Positions 7,117 through 14,873 of a DNA stretch of 64,000 nucleotides are shown one piece after another (the stretch's first letter is position 1; every line of letters begins with the position of its first letter). A program made the position numbers and the translations under genes. The notes beneath the pieces are model-generated. The model made no database searches, was not told the DNA's origin, and worked only from the letters and a program-made list of their open reading frames with translations. Origin of the DNA: a virus; the IMG/VR virus record IMGVR_UViG_3300045996_002431, positions 1 to 64,000 of that record. One strand, written 5' to 3'.

Positions 7117-7187
7117 AGCCGTACAACTGGTTTAGCTCGGATTTGGACTCCCTGCACAAGAATTAAGGCCCTCCGGGGCCTTTTTTC
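7117..7187 (+). ncRNA. Putative ~70-nt small RNA
   Basis: Defined by a promoter-like element ending at 7110 and a strong intrinsic terminator at 7165-7187, with no + strand gene in the preceding 4 kb that would need that terminator. The body (7117-7160) has no obvious coding potential. It lies in the divergent control region between the two early arms, where a regulatory or anti-host RNA would be plausible. The 5' end is inferred. Confidence 0.45.
7165..7187 (+). terminator. Intrinsic terminator
   Basis: AAGGCCC (7165-7171), loop TCCG, GGGCCTT (7176-7182), followed by TTTTTT. A perfect 7-bp GC-rich stem with a tetraloop. The U-run is only on the + strand transcript. Confidence 0.8.
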
Positions 7188-7988
7188 TTTAATTCCGGTA
7201 ATTACCATCACTATCCCTCAGATCCCCGCTCAATGTCGGTTTTAAACGACAATCTTATTGCATTTAAGGTATTAAGTTATTGATTATTAGTCATTTACAA
7301 TAAGTATCTTAACTGAAAGCTTGGATATTTTGGTGTGGGGTACTGTAGCATGCTTCTAACCCCTCCGGCCTCCAAAAACCGAAAGCCAAACTGACAGAGA
7401 CCCCCAGTGGGGAGGGGGTATCGACTTTTAAGGCCTTGTTACTCAGTTACTTAATAACAATATACCCATAAACTACATTATGTTAAGTAGAACAGCAAGG
7501 CATTTAATTTCTTGGCAACAAGTTGTTAATCAGATAGATGAGCAGAAAGAACTAATGATCTAAGGTACGTTGCTGTTAGGCTATTTAGTTGAGAGTCAGA
7601 CAAATATATTTGTGTATAATAAACAATACCCCAACACCTAAACATCTAAGCTTTTTAGGTCTTTAGCGAATACCTTTAGGACCTGAGAAGCAAAATGTTT
7701 TTACTCATGCATAGTACTTTGCAATACCTAGTACCTGCTTATACCCTTTAATGTCCTTAGTCCTTCTTCTTCTCCTTGTCTCTTTATAGCTTGTGTATAT
7801 TGGTCTATAATATGAGTATAATTTGATGCGTTATTTGGGCCGGTTTTTTCCGCCGCTGGTATCTTAAATTTGATTTTTTGGTATGTTCATAACTTAATTT
7901 GCAAATATCATCTATGTTCAGAATCAAATAGTTATAAACCTAGGCTTCGCAAAGTTATTAACAATTTACAATTTTAACAATTTAATAC
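7188..7988. other. Intergenic control region without recognisable genes
   Basis: About 800 bp with frequent stops in all frames and a 27-codon frame at 7480-7563 as the best candidate gene, probably by chance. It contains a G/C tract hairpin (CCCCAGTGGGG, about 7403-7413), the palindrome CAAATATATTTG (7601-7612), overlapping hairpins at 7636-7684, TTTCCGCCG at 7847-7855, a TAAATTTG at 7865-7872 and ATTTGCAAATAT at 7897-7908. It is AT-rich towards 8000. It could hold a replication origin, but no iteron array or DnaA-box cluster is evident. Confidence 0.5.
7636..7684 (+). promoter_or_regulatory. Two overlapping, mutually exclusive hairpins
   Basis: ACCTAAA (7636-7642) pairs with TTTAGGT (7654-7660). 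The AGGT of that second arm is also the start of AGGTC (7657-7661), which pairs with GACCT (7680-7684). Only one hairpin can form at a time, the logic of an attenuator or RNA switch. The nearest downstream gene starts at 8103. Confidence 0.35.
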
Positions 7989-8020
7989 TTGACAAACCCT
8001 TTTTTATTGTCGTATATTTG
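7989..8020 (+). promoter_or_regulatory. Rightward early promoter
   Basis: TTG (7989-7991, in TTGAC) and TATATTTG (8013-8020), 21 bp apart. This is the best match in the window to the Bacteroidota consensus. It would start the + strand early operon from about 8025, exactly where an ATG opens a 21-codon frame. Confidence 0.7.
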
Positions 8021-8024
8021 TACC

Positions 8025-8090
8025 ATGATTAACAGAAAGTTTAAAACAATTCAAAACCCAAACACGTTTAAAGTAATATATAATAACTAA
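8025..8090 (+). CDS. Possible 21-residue leader peptide
   Basis: The ATG at 8025 lies four bases after the predicted -7 element, so the mRNA would be leaderless or nearly so. The frame (MINRKFKTIQNPN...) is basic and ends at TAA 8088-8090, 12 bp before the next ATG. It may be a leader peptide or chance; the similar placement at other promoters in the window is why it is listed. Confidence 0.25.
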   Translation: MINRKFKTIQNPNTFKVIYNN

Positions 8091-8102
8091 AAATTAAATA
8101 CC

Positions 8103-8498
8103 ATGAAATTAGATAACCAAACACTAGAGCGCCTTACAAGACTCATTCACTTCTCAAACGGTTTTAGTTATTCATTAGCTCTTAATAAGATATTTGAAGC
8201 AGGTGAACCGTTCTATTTTGTTTCAGTCCCTGAACATGAATGGAAGCGCGAATTTTCCCCGTTTATGCTTGAAACTTCAGAATTAATTAAGAACTATGTT
8301 GATAGTCACCAGTCAGAACTATTAAAACCTCAGAACGTTTTAGGCGCTTGGGTTTATAATGGGCTCTTATACCTCGATGTTAGCGAAGCTGTTCACCAGC
8401 GGCACAAAACCCTTGAGACGGTCTTAAAATTAGCCAAGAGCAGGAATCAATTGGCAATATTCGATCTATTAAATAACAGAACTATTAACATAGCTTAA
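8103..8498 (+). CDS. Hypothetical protein, first gene of the rightward early operon
   Basis: A 131-residue protein, preceded by an A/T-rich leader (AACTAAAAATTAAATACC) of the type repeated before several genes here. The predicted fold is mixed: an N-terminal helix (NQTLERLTRLIHFS), strands (PFYFVSVPEHEW; WVYNGLLYLDVSE) and a C-terminal helix. Being nearest the strong rightward promoter suggests a very early role in host take-over, but no family is recognised. Confidence 0.7.
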   Translation: MKLDNQTLERLTRLIHFSNGFSYSLALNKIFEAGEPFYFVSVPEHEWKREFSPFMLETSELIKNYVDSHQSELLKPQNVLGAWVYNGLLYLDVSEAVHQRHKTLETVLKLAKSRNQLAIFDLLNNRTINIA

Positions 8499-8511
8499 CA
8501 CCTTAGAAACT

Positions 8512-9129
8512 ATGCATCCAATTAAAAAAGCATACAAATACGCCAAGGCACAAAATCTCATTCATGAGGGGCAAAACTGGTATATAGAAGCGCATAATTT
8601 TGCTTTTATCTTAAGCCAAACATATCAAATTAATTTAGATAAAGTTTGCGCGGTTATTTCTGCCTTAAGTCCTGCCGTATCTTGGGATCAAAATAAAAAG
8701 GACGCCAAAGCCTTATGCCAATTGTTTGACCTGAACTTACATAATGAGAATGTATATCAGTATCACAACTTTAGCACATATGGGCAAAATGTTCAGAAGG
8801 CTGTTAATATACTGAATTCAGATAAGAGTCCGATTGAGTTTTTCCCCGCTCAAAAGTCAGGTTTTAAAACTCACTCTTTCTACCTGAATATCCTAAACCC
8901 GTTCGAATACTCAAACGTAACAATAGACAGGCATGCGCTGGCAGTTTGTGACGGGTTTAATACCTCGAGACCTCAGTCACTCACTAGGCTAAAATACGTC
9001 AATTATGAGAAGCAATACCAAGGCATAGCAAAAGAGCTGGGTTTAATACCTTGTGAGCTACAAGCTATCGTTTGGGTAGCTTATAAGCATGCACAAGACA
9101 ATAATGTTAAAATATTTAAAACTAAGTAA
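8512..9129 (+). CDS. DUF7178-like (HhH-GPD-like) phage protein
   Basis: A 205-residue protein. ISALSPAVSWDQNKKDAKAL, QNVQKAVNIL, GFKTHSFYLNIL, VTIDRHALAVCDG and a C-terminal QAIVWVAYKHA are the blocks of a widespread phage family (DUF7178) that resembles the helix-hairpin-helix GPD superfamily of DNA glycosylases. The invariant TIDRHA segment sits where the catalytic loop would be. Activity has not been shown and the usual catalytic lysine is not obvious, so a glycosylase function is inference. Confidence 0.7.
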   Translation: MHPIKKAYKYAKAQNLIHEGQNWYIEAHNFAFILSQTYQINLDKVCAVISALSPAVSWDQNKKDAKALCQLFDLNLHNENVYQYHNFSTYGQNVQKAVNILNSDKSPIEFFPAQKSGFKTHSFYLNILNPFEYSNVTIDRHALAVCDGFNTSRPQSLTRLKYVNYEKQYQGIAKELGLIPCELQAIVWVAYKHAQDNNVKIFKTK

Positions 9130-9131
9130 TA

Positions 9132-9470
9132 ATGGGAACAATAATCGATCAATCCTACAGGGGTGACAAACAACAAAGATACACCAGCTACGTTAAAACG
9201 TTTAGAGTAGTTGCAATAAGCTCAAATACGAATTCCTTCGGACTTAAGCAGGTAATATTAATGGCACCCGACGGAATAACTTTTAAGGCATGTAAATATG
9301 GTCCTTTCATCCCGTCTAAAGGTTCGGACCTATCAATTGATACAAAGGTTGATAATGAGACTGGGCAGGCTACGTATAATTTTGCCGCCGCAGGTTTTGA
9401 GATACATGAAAAAATGCCCAATGCACCACAGAAAGTAAGACAGGAAGTGTTTAACAATAAAACCAAGTAA
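9132..9470 (+). CDS. Hypothetical protein
   Basis: A 112-residue protein. Predominantly beta (KTFRVVAISSN...KQVILMAPDGITFKACKYG), with a charged C-terminal tail. A small OB- or SH3-like fold is possible but not demonstrated. It lies 2 bp after the DUF7178-like gene and 1 bp before the next, so it is part of one transcript. Confidence 0.65.
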   Translation: MGTIIDQSYRGDKQQRYTSYVKTFRVVAISSNTNSFGLKQVILMAPDGITFKACKYGPFIPSKGSDLSIDTKVDNETGQATYNFAAAGFEIHEKMPNAPQKVRQEVFNNKTK

Positions 9471-9471
9471 G

Positions 9472-9774
9472 ATGAACCAGTTATTCGAATTATTCAAAGG
9501 GGTGCTTCACCAGTATTTAAAGCACAATAACATAAACCTCAATCCCGAGGAAAGAGCAGCCACAACTGAACGTGTAAAAACCAATTGGGAACGGTACGTT
9601 AAAAAGATAGTTGAGACTGCCCATTCTGACTCAGAAGCAGCAAGCTTCGGACTCAAAACTAAACGTCCTACTCAATTCCAACTGCAGGCGGCACGAATAT
9701 CAATGGAACATGGGCTGGTCTTATTCGCAAAATTTGCAGTAACAGGCGTGGAAACAATTGACGAAATAAAGTAA
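9472..9774 (+). CDS. Hypothetical helical protein
   Basis: A 100-residue protein, almost entirely helical by composition (LFELFKGVLHQYLKH; ERAATTERVKTNWERYVKKIVE; QFQLQAARISMEHGLVLFAKFA). No motif or family recognised. It starts 1 bp after the previous stop codon. Confidence 0.6.
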   Translation: MNQLFELFKGVLHQYLKHNNINLNPEERAATTERVKTNWERYVKKIVETAHSDSEAASFGLKTKRPTQFQLQAARISMEHGLVLFAKFAVTGVETIDEIK

Positions 9775-9793
9775 TAACTAAAAACTTAATAAC

Positions 9794-10195
9794 ATGAAAC
9801 CAACACAATTTAAGGCAGTAAAACTCGAAAGATATTCCCAAGATATTAGGAACGGAAAAACAGTCCTAGTTAAACCACTAACTAAACGAGGCATCATTAA
9901 TACCGAGACGGGTGAGCTTATCGCTTATATACCTGACTTTTGTCCTGAAGGCACAGAACAGGGGTTAATTGCTATCCTGAATAATAACAGGACTGTTGTT
10001 TTACCTTCGCTTATTTCCGCGCCTGAAAACTGGATTCCGAAAACTGGTGAATGGGTGAGGTTAAAATCAAATAACGTAGTATATGAATTCCGATCTATGA
10101 ACCTAGGAGGCAAATGTGTATTGAGAAAAATCAGCACAAGACTAAACGCAGGTCACATAAACAACATTGATATAACCGAAATTAAACCTTATTAA
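9794..10195 (+). CDS. Hypothetical beta-rich protein
   Basis: A 133-residue protein with the A/T-rich leader TAACTAAAAACTTAATAAC upstream. The second half (TGEWVRLKSNNVVYEFRSM...) has the 'V-x-L-K-x-x-x-x-x-Y' pattern of small SH3-like barrels that open many phage early proteins. No enzyme motif. Followed after 1 bp by the next gene. Confidence 0.65.
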   Translation: MKPTQFKAVKLERYSQDIRNGKTVLVKPLTKRGIINTETGELIAYIPDFCPEGTEQGLIAILNNNRTVVLPSLISAPENWIPKTGEWVRLKSNNVVYEFRSMNLGGKCVLRKISTRLNAGHINNIDITEIKPY

Positions 10196-10196
10196 G

Positions 10197-10439
10197 ATGG
10201 AAAAGAAAATTGAATTCACCCCATTCTTGGCAGTAGCATATGCCGAGGGGTTCTGCGAAGGCGAGAACGCCACAATAGTTGAACGTATCGAGGCATTCGC
10301 ATACATAGCTAAACACAACCTGCAATCAACCCTGCAGGGATTCTTTGGCCGGACCATAGCCGAGCTGAAAAACAGGGGCCTAATCACTGAAGACAATGAG
10401 CCGAACTACGAAAAAATTGATGAACTTTTAAACGACTAA
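10197..10439 (+). CDS. Hypothetical helical protein
   Basis: An 80-residue protein: FLAVAYAEGFCEGENATIVERIEAFAYIAKHNLQ is mostly helix and the C-terminus is acidic (LITEDNEPNYEKIDELLND). The length and charge pattern are typical of a phage inhibitor or adaptor, but nothing specific is recognised. Confidence 0.6.
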   Translation: MEKKIEFTPFLAVAYAEGFCEGENATIVERIEAFAYIAKHNLQSTLQGFFGRTIAELKNRGLITEDNEPNYEKIDELLND

Positions 10440-10442
10440 ACC

Positions 10443-10691
10443 ATGAAAAACATCAGAACATTTATTGTAAAGTACGTGCCAAGCACGGAAAGCAAACCAG
10501 CTAGAATACTAATAACAGACCTTCGCCACAAGGCATCGAAGACTATCAGTTATCATGAATTCGACGGCCGAGATATAGCCGAACGTGCCGAGAAGTATCT
10601 CAAAACAAAGGGCATCAGGATATCTTTCCAGTCAGAAGGGAGTCAATATTCTATGCTTCATACGGAAGATTTTGTAAGACCGATTAAGTAA
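10443..10691 (+). CDS. Hypothetical protein
   Basis: An 82-residue protein: a beta strand start (RTFIVKYVPS), a hairpin (ARILITDLRHKASKTISYHEF), a basic helix and a C-terminal strand. No family recognised. It starts 3 bp after the previous stop. Confidence 0.6.
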   Translation: MKNIRTFIVKYVPSTESKPARILITDLRHKASKTISYHEFDGRDIAERAEKYLKTKGIRISFQSEGSQYSMLHTEDFVRPIK

Positions 10692-10708
10692 TTTAAAAAC
10701 TAGAAATC

Positions 10709-11002
10709 ATGAAAAAGAATAAACAAAAAACATTCCCCAACGGATTCAAGAGCTGGGTGGAAACCCATCATGAGGTGGTATCGGAAATTACACAGGCCCT
10801 GACAGCCGAAGAACTTGGTCCTGAGTTTAAGAACAGGGCAGTGAGGGTCAGCGAAGAAGAAGGCACAGGTGGTATTTACCAACTAGCCGAGGCGCTTACA
10901 GACAAGTTCGAAGAACTGAATAAGGGCAGGGTGTGGGATGGTGAATTCTTTGATGAGGTCAATGAATTCATGAGAACAGAACTAAACAAGGAAGAAGACT
11001 AA
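10709..11002 (+). CDS. Hypothetical acidic protein
   Basis: A 97-residue protein with a basic N-terminus (MKKNKQKTFPNGF) and a strongly acidic remainder (EELGPEFKNRAVRVSEEEG; FFDEVNEFMRTELNKEED). Helical. Such charge asymmetry is common in early phage proteins that bind host factors. No homologue recognised. Confidence 0.6.
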   Translation: MKKNKQKTFPNGFKSWVETHHEVVSEITQALTAEELGPEFKNRAVRVSEEEGTGGIYQLAEALTDKFEELNKGRVWDGEFFDEVNEFMRTELNKEED

Positions 11003-11019
11003 CTTAAAAAATATCAATT

Positions 11020-11361
11020 ATGAAAGATCAATTTGTAACATACGAAATAGCCAAGAAGCTTAAAGAACTTGGATTTAATGAGCCATGCTTTACCTGCTAT
11101 TCCAAAAAAAATCAATCGGATAAAGAGTGTAAATTATTTGATGATGAGATTTCAATTCACAATTGGAATGAATATTCAGGTCAAACATATTCCTCACCGC
11201 TATGGCAACAAGCTATTGACTGGCTGAGGGAAAAACACGATATAATTGTTTGTTTTAACCCCGAAGAAAGAATGTGGGACACATACAACGGAAATTGTTT
11301 GGAATTTGCAGGAAACACCCGCGAAGCAGCAATACTAAAAGCACTTGAATTAATTAACTAA
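11020..11361 (+). CDS. Conserved phage hypothetical protein
   Basis: A 113-residue protein. PLWQQAIDWLREKHDIIVCFNPEERMWDTY and the C-terminal REAAILKALELI resemble a hypothetical family I know from Bacteroidota phages and prophages, usually among early genes. N-terminal EIAKKLKELGFNEPCFTCYSK carries a Cys pair. Function is not known for the family. Confidence 0.65.
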   Translation: MKDQFVTYEIAKKLKELGFNEPCFTCYSKKNQSDKECKLFDDEISIHNWNEYSGQTYSSPLWQQAIDWLREKHDIIVCFNPEERMWDTYNGNCLEFAGNTREAAILKALELIN

Positions 11362-11375
11362 ATAATTTTACGCTC

Positions 11376-11675
11376 ATGAACAAGAATCAGACAACAGTAA
11401 GCACAGACTTCTTGATCCTTAAAAATGTTCGCATGCCTCGCGGCATAGAGAACGAGACAGGAGCTCAGGTAGTATTCGAATATCAATGCGAAGAAACAAA
11501 AGAGAGACTGAATGTATATGGCCGCAAGAACGAGGAAAAAGAACTGGACCAATGGGCTGATCGAGACGGGGATAATATTCCGGAGAGCGAAGCTAACCTT
11601 CTTCTTCAAAACTCAGCAGCACTGAAAGCATGGGCCGAGCACGGCTGGAGTTATGTTAAACGTTATTGTATGTAA
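11376..11675 (+). CDS. Hypothetical protein
   Basis: A 99-residue protein. The start (TDFLILKNVRMPRG) is beta; the middle is charged (ETKERLNVYGRKNEEKELDQW) and the end is a Trp-containing helix (LKAWAEHGWSYVKRYCM). No family recognised. Confidence 0.6.
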   Translation: MNKNQTTVSTDFLILKNVRMPRGIENETGAQVVFEYQCEETKERLNVYGRKNEEKELDQWADRDGDNIPESEANLLLQNSAALKAWAEHGWSYVKRYCM

Positions 11676-11677
11676 TC

Positions 11678-11950
11678 ATGAGAAAAGTAAATGGAGAAAT
11701 TGCCCTTCGAGAAGGAGAGAGATTTCAATTAAACGGAAAAACGTATGAAGTAACTTTTGCAGAACCAATGTATGGCGGAAGGATATATGTAGAGATACCA
11801 AAACCTGGAGCCACTAACGCACTAGGGCGCGTGACTAATAAAGGCGCTATAGATGTTACAGAAGGCGTTAGAGGATATGCAGAAGAAATTGGAACAGATT
11901 CGTCCAAAATGATTTATTGGGGTAGGGCAATTTTCGTTGAGAAAAAATAA
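11678..11950 (+). CDS. Hypothetical beta-rich protein
   Basis: A 90-residue protein starting at ATG 11678, just after the previous stop. A start at 11666 adds four residues and is less likely because it overlaps the upstream gene. The sequence (GERFQLNGKTYEVTFAEPMYGGRIYVEIPK) suggests a small barrel. No family recognised. Confidence 0.55.
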   Translation: MRKVNGEIALREGERFQLNGKTYEVTFAEPMYGGRIYVEIPKPGATNALGRVTNKGAIDVTEGVRGYAEEIGTDSSKMIYWGRAIFVEKK

Positions 11951-12003
11951 ATTGTTCAAAAGTGTAACCTTAACTTATTAACTAACGTAAAAGGAAGAAA
12001 AGA

Positions 12004-12321
12004 ATGAAACTATCAGAATATAATCAGAGACCAACAAGAACGAGGATCGACTCGGCAGGGAAGTTCTTCCTTGAGACTATCTTTGTCAATGGCAAAAGAG
12101 ATGTTAAGGTCCGGACCAAACAATCGAACGGCACCTTACTATCTGAGTATATGTATGGCATATGGAGTAATATGGCTGGTGACTTTACGGTGACGTTCAG
12201 TGGCCATCTTATATTCATGACTTCCGCCGAGGGAAGAGTAACTTTGAACAAACTGAAACAGGTTCATCAAAATGCACTTGATAAATTTATCGAGAAGGTT
12301 AAGAAAGGAGAAATATTATGA
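12004..12321 (+). CDS. Hypothetical protein
   Basis: A 105-residue protein, preceded by AAAAGGAAGAAAAG, a fair ribosome binding site. Basic and beta-rich in the first two thirds (TRTRIDSAGKFFLETIFVNGKRDVKV), with a helical end (HQNALDKFIEKVKKGEIL). It overlaps the next gene by ATGA, so translation is coupled. Confidence 0.6.
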   Translation: MKLSEYNQRPTRTRIDSAGKFFLETIFVNGKRDVKVRTKQSNGTLLSEYMYGIWSNMAGDFTVTFSGHLIFMTSAEGRVTLNKLKQVHQNALDKFIEKVKKGEIL

Positions 12322-12500
12322 CTATCAAAGAACTCAAGAACAGGGAAGCTACGAGAGTTTGGATCAACTGCCCTAGCCACAATCTTCACGGAAAGGTCGC
12401 TATAGCCATTGTGGATAGGTGGGATAATGTTAGGGTGTATTTCACCGAAGGTAATTTAATATCAATGGAAATTGATCCAATATACTTAGAAAGGAAGTAA
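12318..12500 (+). CDS. Small hypothetical protein
   Basis: A 60-residue protein with one of the clearer Shine-Dalgarno sequences (AGGAGAAATATT) before its start. Beta-rich (KVAIAIVDRWDNVRVYFTEG). Overlaps the upstream gene by 4 bp and ends 4 bp before the DnaA-like gene. Function unknown. Confidence 0.55.
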   Translation: MTIKELKNREATRVWINCPSHNLHGKVAIAIVDRWDNVRVYFTEGNLISMEIDPIYLERK

Positions 12501-12504
12501 TAGA

Positions 12505-13140
12505 ATGAAAAGAGACGAATCAATATTAGACAAGCACATTTTTATCGTGGTATCAGATGCCGCTGGTAAAAAGTATACGGTCGAGATACCAAAGCAGGAC
12601 GTTTCTGTGTACAGAGTCCGCAAGACTATATCCAAGATACAAACAGACGAGAACTTCCTTAACGGAAAGATGCGTCACGACGAGGTAATCAATTACTTCA
12701 ATATAAAGGGCATCTTTGCCCGAGCTAAGTTCGACTTCAAAGTTATGTACCTGAATCCGGTTGTAAGGGCAAGAATGCGTGACAAGACCGTTAGCCAGGC
12801 CCTGAAGATCATCTACGAATGCGTAGCCACATACTACCGAATGAGACCGGAAGATCTTAAAAGCAAGTCACGCCTTAAGAGATACGTTATGTTCAGGGAA
12901 ATGTTCGCATACATAGCCAAGACAAGGTGTGATCGGGCTACTTACTGGGAGATCGGCGAAGAGCTTGGGGGGATGTCTCACTGTACCATGCTACACCATA
13001 AGAATAAGATCGATGGATTTGTTGAGACCGGAGATGAGATGGTGACTCATGATATTTCCGAGATCGACAGGCTAATCAGTCTGAGGTTAATAGAAGAGGA
13101 CAAAAAAGTTTCAAAAGAAATACAAGTTGTTAATAGTTAA
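12505..13140 (+). CDS. DnaA domain IV-like DNA-binding protein
   Basis: A 211-residue protein. Residues about 95-180 resemble the C-terminal double-stranded DNA-binding domain of the initiator DnaA: MRPEDLKSKSRLKRYVMFREMFAYIAKTRC, then YWEIGEELGGMSHCTMLHHKNKI, which corresponds to the DnaA signature 'G.RDHSTV.HA...I' that contacts the DnaA box. There is no AAA+ ATPase domain. The N-terminal 90 residues are unlike DnaA. It may be an origin-binding or transcription factor that recognises DnaA-box-like sites, or a decoy for host DnaA function. The family link is well supported; the role is inferred. Confidence 0.75.
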   Translation: MKRDESILDKHIFIVVSDAAGKKYTVEIPKQDVSVYRVRKTISKIQTDENFLNGKMRHDEVINYFNIKGIFARAKFDFKVMYLNPVVRARMRDKTVSQALKIIYECVATYYRMRPEDLKSKSRLKRYVMFREMFAYIAKTRCDRATYWEIGEELGGMSHCTMLHHKNKIDGFVETGDEMVTHDISEIDRLISLRLIEEDKKVSKEIQVVNS

Positions 13141-13519
13141 ATTCATATTAATCGAGGTTGGAAAACTAACCATCATAGGGGCGGCGAATATGTTCCTGCT
13201 TCCGGTGCATCTTGTGATGTTTGGATGGAAGTCTTTCCGCCGCAAAAAACGAAAAATGGAAACAGAAGAAGAACAGATGAACGACAAGAAACTGAAACTC
13301 ATCAAGAAAGTAAACAAGATGGGTTTTTTCACCGGATCAACAAACGTTGCCATCATTGGTCGCGAAGCCCAGCTAGGGTACGGAAAGATCATAAAAATGG
13401 ACTACGATCCGGAGTATTATAAGCCATACGACGTGAACCCGAGTCACCTAGTTCTTCATGTTCAATTCCCAGGAGACTCTACTGTTTGGTTTGTGAACAT
13501 CGATAAGTTGAGAAAATAA
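13127..13519 (+). CDS. Hypothetical protein with N-terminal TM segment
   Basis: The 130-residue frame starts with TTG at 13127 and overlaps the preceding gene by 14 bp. An ATG at 13190 would give 109 residues. The longer form contains a full membrane-spanning stretch (KFILIEVGKLTIIGAANMFL... up to VMFGW) followed by a basic RRKKRK stop-transfer, which favours the upstream start. The cytoplasmic part is soluble and charged (TGSTNVAIIGREAQLGYG). The TTTCCGCCG motif falls inside this gene at 13234. Confidence 0.55.
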   Translation: MLIVKFILIEVGKLTIIGAANMFLLPVHLVMFGWKSFRRKKRKMETEEEQMNDKKLKLIKKVNKMGFFTGSTNVAIIGREAQLGYGKIIKMDYDPEYYKPYDVNPSHLVLHVQFPGDSTVWFVNIDKLRK

Positions 13520-13568
13520 CATACATTAACAAATAAATAAAATTAATCACCGTAATATTGTAAAAGCC

Positions 13569-13859
13569 ATGATTGAAGCTCCTGACACAAAAAAAAGAAT
13601 TCAGATCTACACAAAGGCAATTGAGATCGTTGGAGACAATAACACTTTAAGCAAGAACCATACATGTACTTGCAAGGCGCTGTTCGATCAATTAATGCAA
13701 TTCCATTGCGGTCTTTACTACAGGGATATGTCTGAATTCTTTCCTGAGTTTGTCATGTTTCAGCCTGAGTACAAAACCACAAGAGAGAGATGGTTCGAAA
13801 CAAGATTGGAACGTCAAATTGCACTTGAGTTTTGCATACAAATCACTAAAGACAAATAA
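13569..13859 (+). CDS. Hypothetical protein, paralogue family (copy 4)
   Basis: A 96-residue protein related to the left-operon proteins at 4980-6209: KKRIQIYTKAIEIVGDN, CKALFDQLMQFHCGLYY, MSEFFPEFVMFQPE, ERWFETRLERQIALEFCIQI. The match to the 5575-5922 protein (LFPEFALLRP...VWF...FTAMAFC) is the clearest. Copies on opposite strands in both early arms point to past duplication and exchange. Function unknown. Confidence 0.65.
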   Translation: MIEAPDTKKRIQIYTKAIEIVGDNNTLSKNHTCTCKALFDQLMQFHCGLYYRDMSEFFPEFVMFQPEYKTTRERWFETRLERQIALEFCIQITKDK

Positions 13860-13874
13860 AAATTAAATCGTAAC

Positions 13875-14096
13875 ATGAGAAAAGAATCAGTATTTGGGAA
13901 ACCATCAACAGAGGTGTCAATTGATCCGGAAATTCCATTCGGAGACTGGCTGGCAAGAAATAACTTCCAACCTTATCACGCAAACTGGAGAATGGAGTCA
14001 CCTCAGTGGATCCAAACAGGAGTTAATCCTACATTGTTCTCAACAACAGAATTGTTTAACCGATATAAAACCGAAACGCAACATGAAACCAAGTAA
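13875..14096 (+). CDS. Small hypothetical protein
   Basis: A 73-residue protein (MRKESVFGKPSTEVSIDPEIPFGDWLARNNFQPYHANWRM...). The leader AAAATTAAATCGTAAC is typical of this operon. Trp- and Asn-rich, with no recognised fold. Its last 14 bp overlap the next gene. Confidence 0.55.
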   Translation: MRKESVFGKPSTEVSIDPEIPFGDWLARNNFQPYHANWRMESPQWIQTGVNPTLFSTTELFNRYKTETQHETK

Positions 14097-14622
14097 GGCA
14101 TTATTCCACATCTTCGCAGGCATATCCCTGCAGTATTTCAAAGACTACTACAAAGACGAGCAACAGTCTTTCATCGATGACGAGAACAAACGCATCGAAG
14201 AAGCGCCAAACTCCAAGCTTAAAAGCAAAGCAAAAAGCAATATGAAGACTGGACTGGACCAGCTCAAAAACTATCACAATCGCACTATAAACGCACTTGA
14301 GTTCGCCATGAAGAGTAACGTCTCCAGGCTCAACATCGAGGCTCAGGAGCACCTTAACAAGTCAATGGCTGGGGTTAAACTTATGGTTGAGAAAATCAAG
14401 TCTCCTGAAGACTTCCCGAGACTAATCACCCTGATCGATCTGTACAACACTGGTGCTTTTAAAGAAGTGTTTGCCGATCTTGATGGTAAGACGGCGGAAG
14501 AATTGGAAGAGGAGAATTACTCTCAATACAACGAATCTGATAAGGATAAATTTGTTGAAGAATACCCGGTTGATGCGAAAGACGCGTTCACGCAAAACGA
14601 TCCTGAAGAACAATTGCCATAA
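14083..14622 (+). CDS. Hypothetical helical protein
   Basis: A 179-residue protein from ATG 14083 (MKPSKALFHIFAG). The frame is open back to 13894, but that extension overlaps the previous gene completely. Residues 20-120 are helical with basic and amphipathic repeats (SKLKSKAKSNMKTGLDQLKN). The C-terminus is very acidic (KTAEELEEENYSQYNE...DPEEQLP). No family recognised. One base is shared with the next gene. Confidence 0.6.
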   Translation: MKPSKALFHIFAGISLQYFKDYYKDEQQSFIDDENKRIEEAPNSKLKSKAKSNMKTGLDQLKNYHNRTINALEFAMKSNVSRLNIEAQEHLNKSMAGVKLMVEKIKSPEDFPRLITLIDLYNTGAFKEVFADLDGKTAEELEEENYSQYNESDKDKFVEEYPVDAKDAFTQNDPEEQLP

Positions 14623-14873
14623 TGATAGAACTGACAGCCAAGGAAGAAAAGTGGGCCGAGGCCGTAAGTAAGGCAATCGCATCCACGGCATACGACTCAG
14701 CTCACTGGAAGAGCCTCAAAGATATCATTAGAACCGCAACTGGTATCTATCGATCATCGAATGAAGAGGAGTCCATCCTGGACAACAACACACTAAGAAG
14801 GGTAGTCCTTTACCTCACACAAAAAGGGAATAAGATCAGATTCGAAAAAGGAGTTATTCATGCAGGAGTTTAA
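14622..14873 (+). CDS. Small hypothetical protein
   Basis: An 83-residue helical protein (TAKEEKWAEAVSKAIASTAY; HWKSLKDIIRTATGIYRS; LRRVVLYLTQKGNKIRFEKG). The C-terminal part could be a small helix-turn-helix with wing, but this is weak. It overlaps the winged-helix gene that follows by 14 bp. Confidence 0.55.
   Translation: MIELTAKEEKWAEAVSKAIASTAYDSAHWKSLKDIIRTATGIYRSSNEEESILDNNTLRRVVLYLTQKGNKIRFEKGVIHAGV

Noticed and set aside
7188-7988. Replication origin
   Set aside because: AT-rich and next to promoters, but no iterons, DnaA-box cluster or other decisive feature could be seen.
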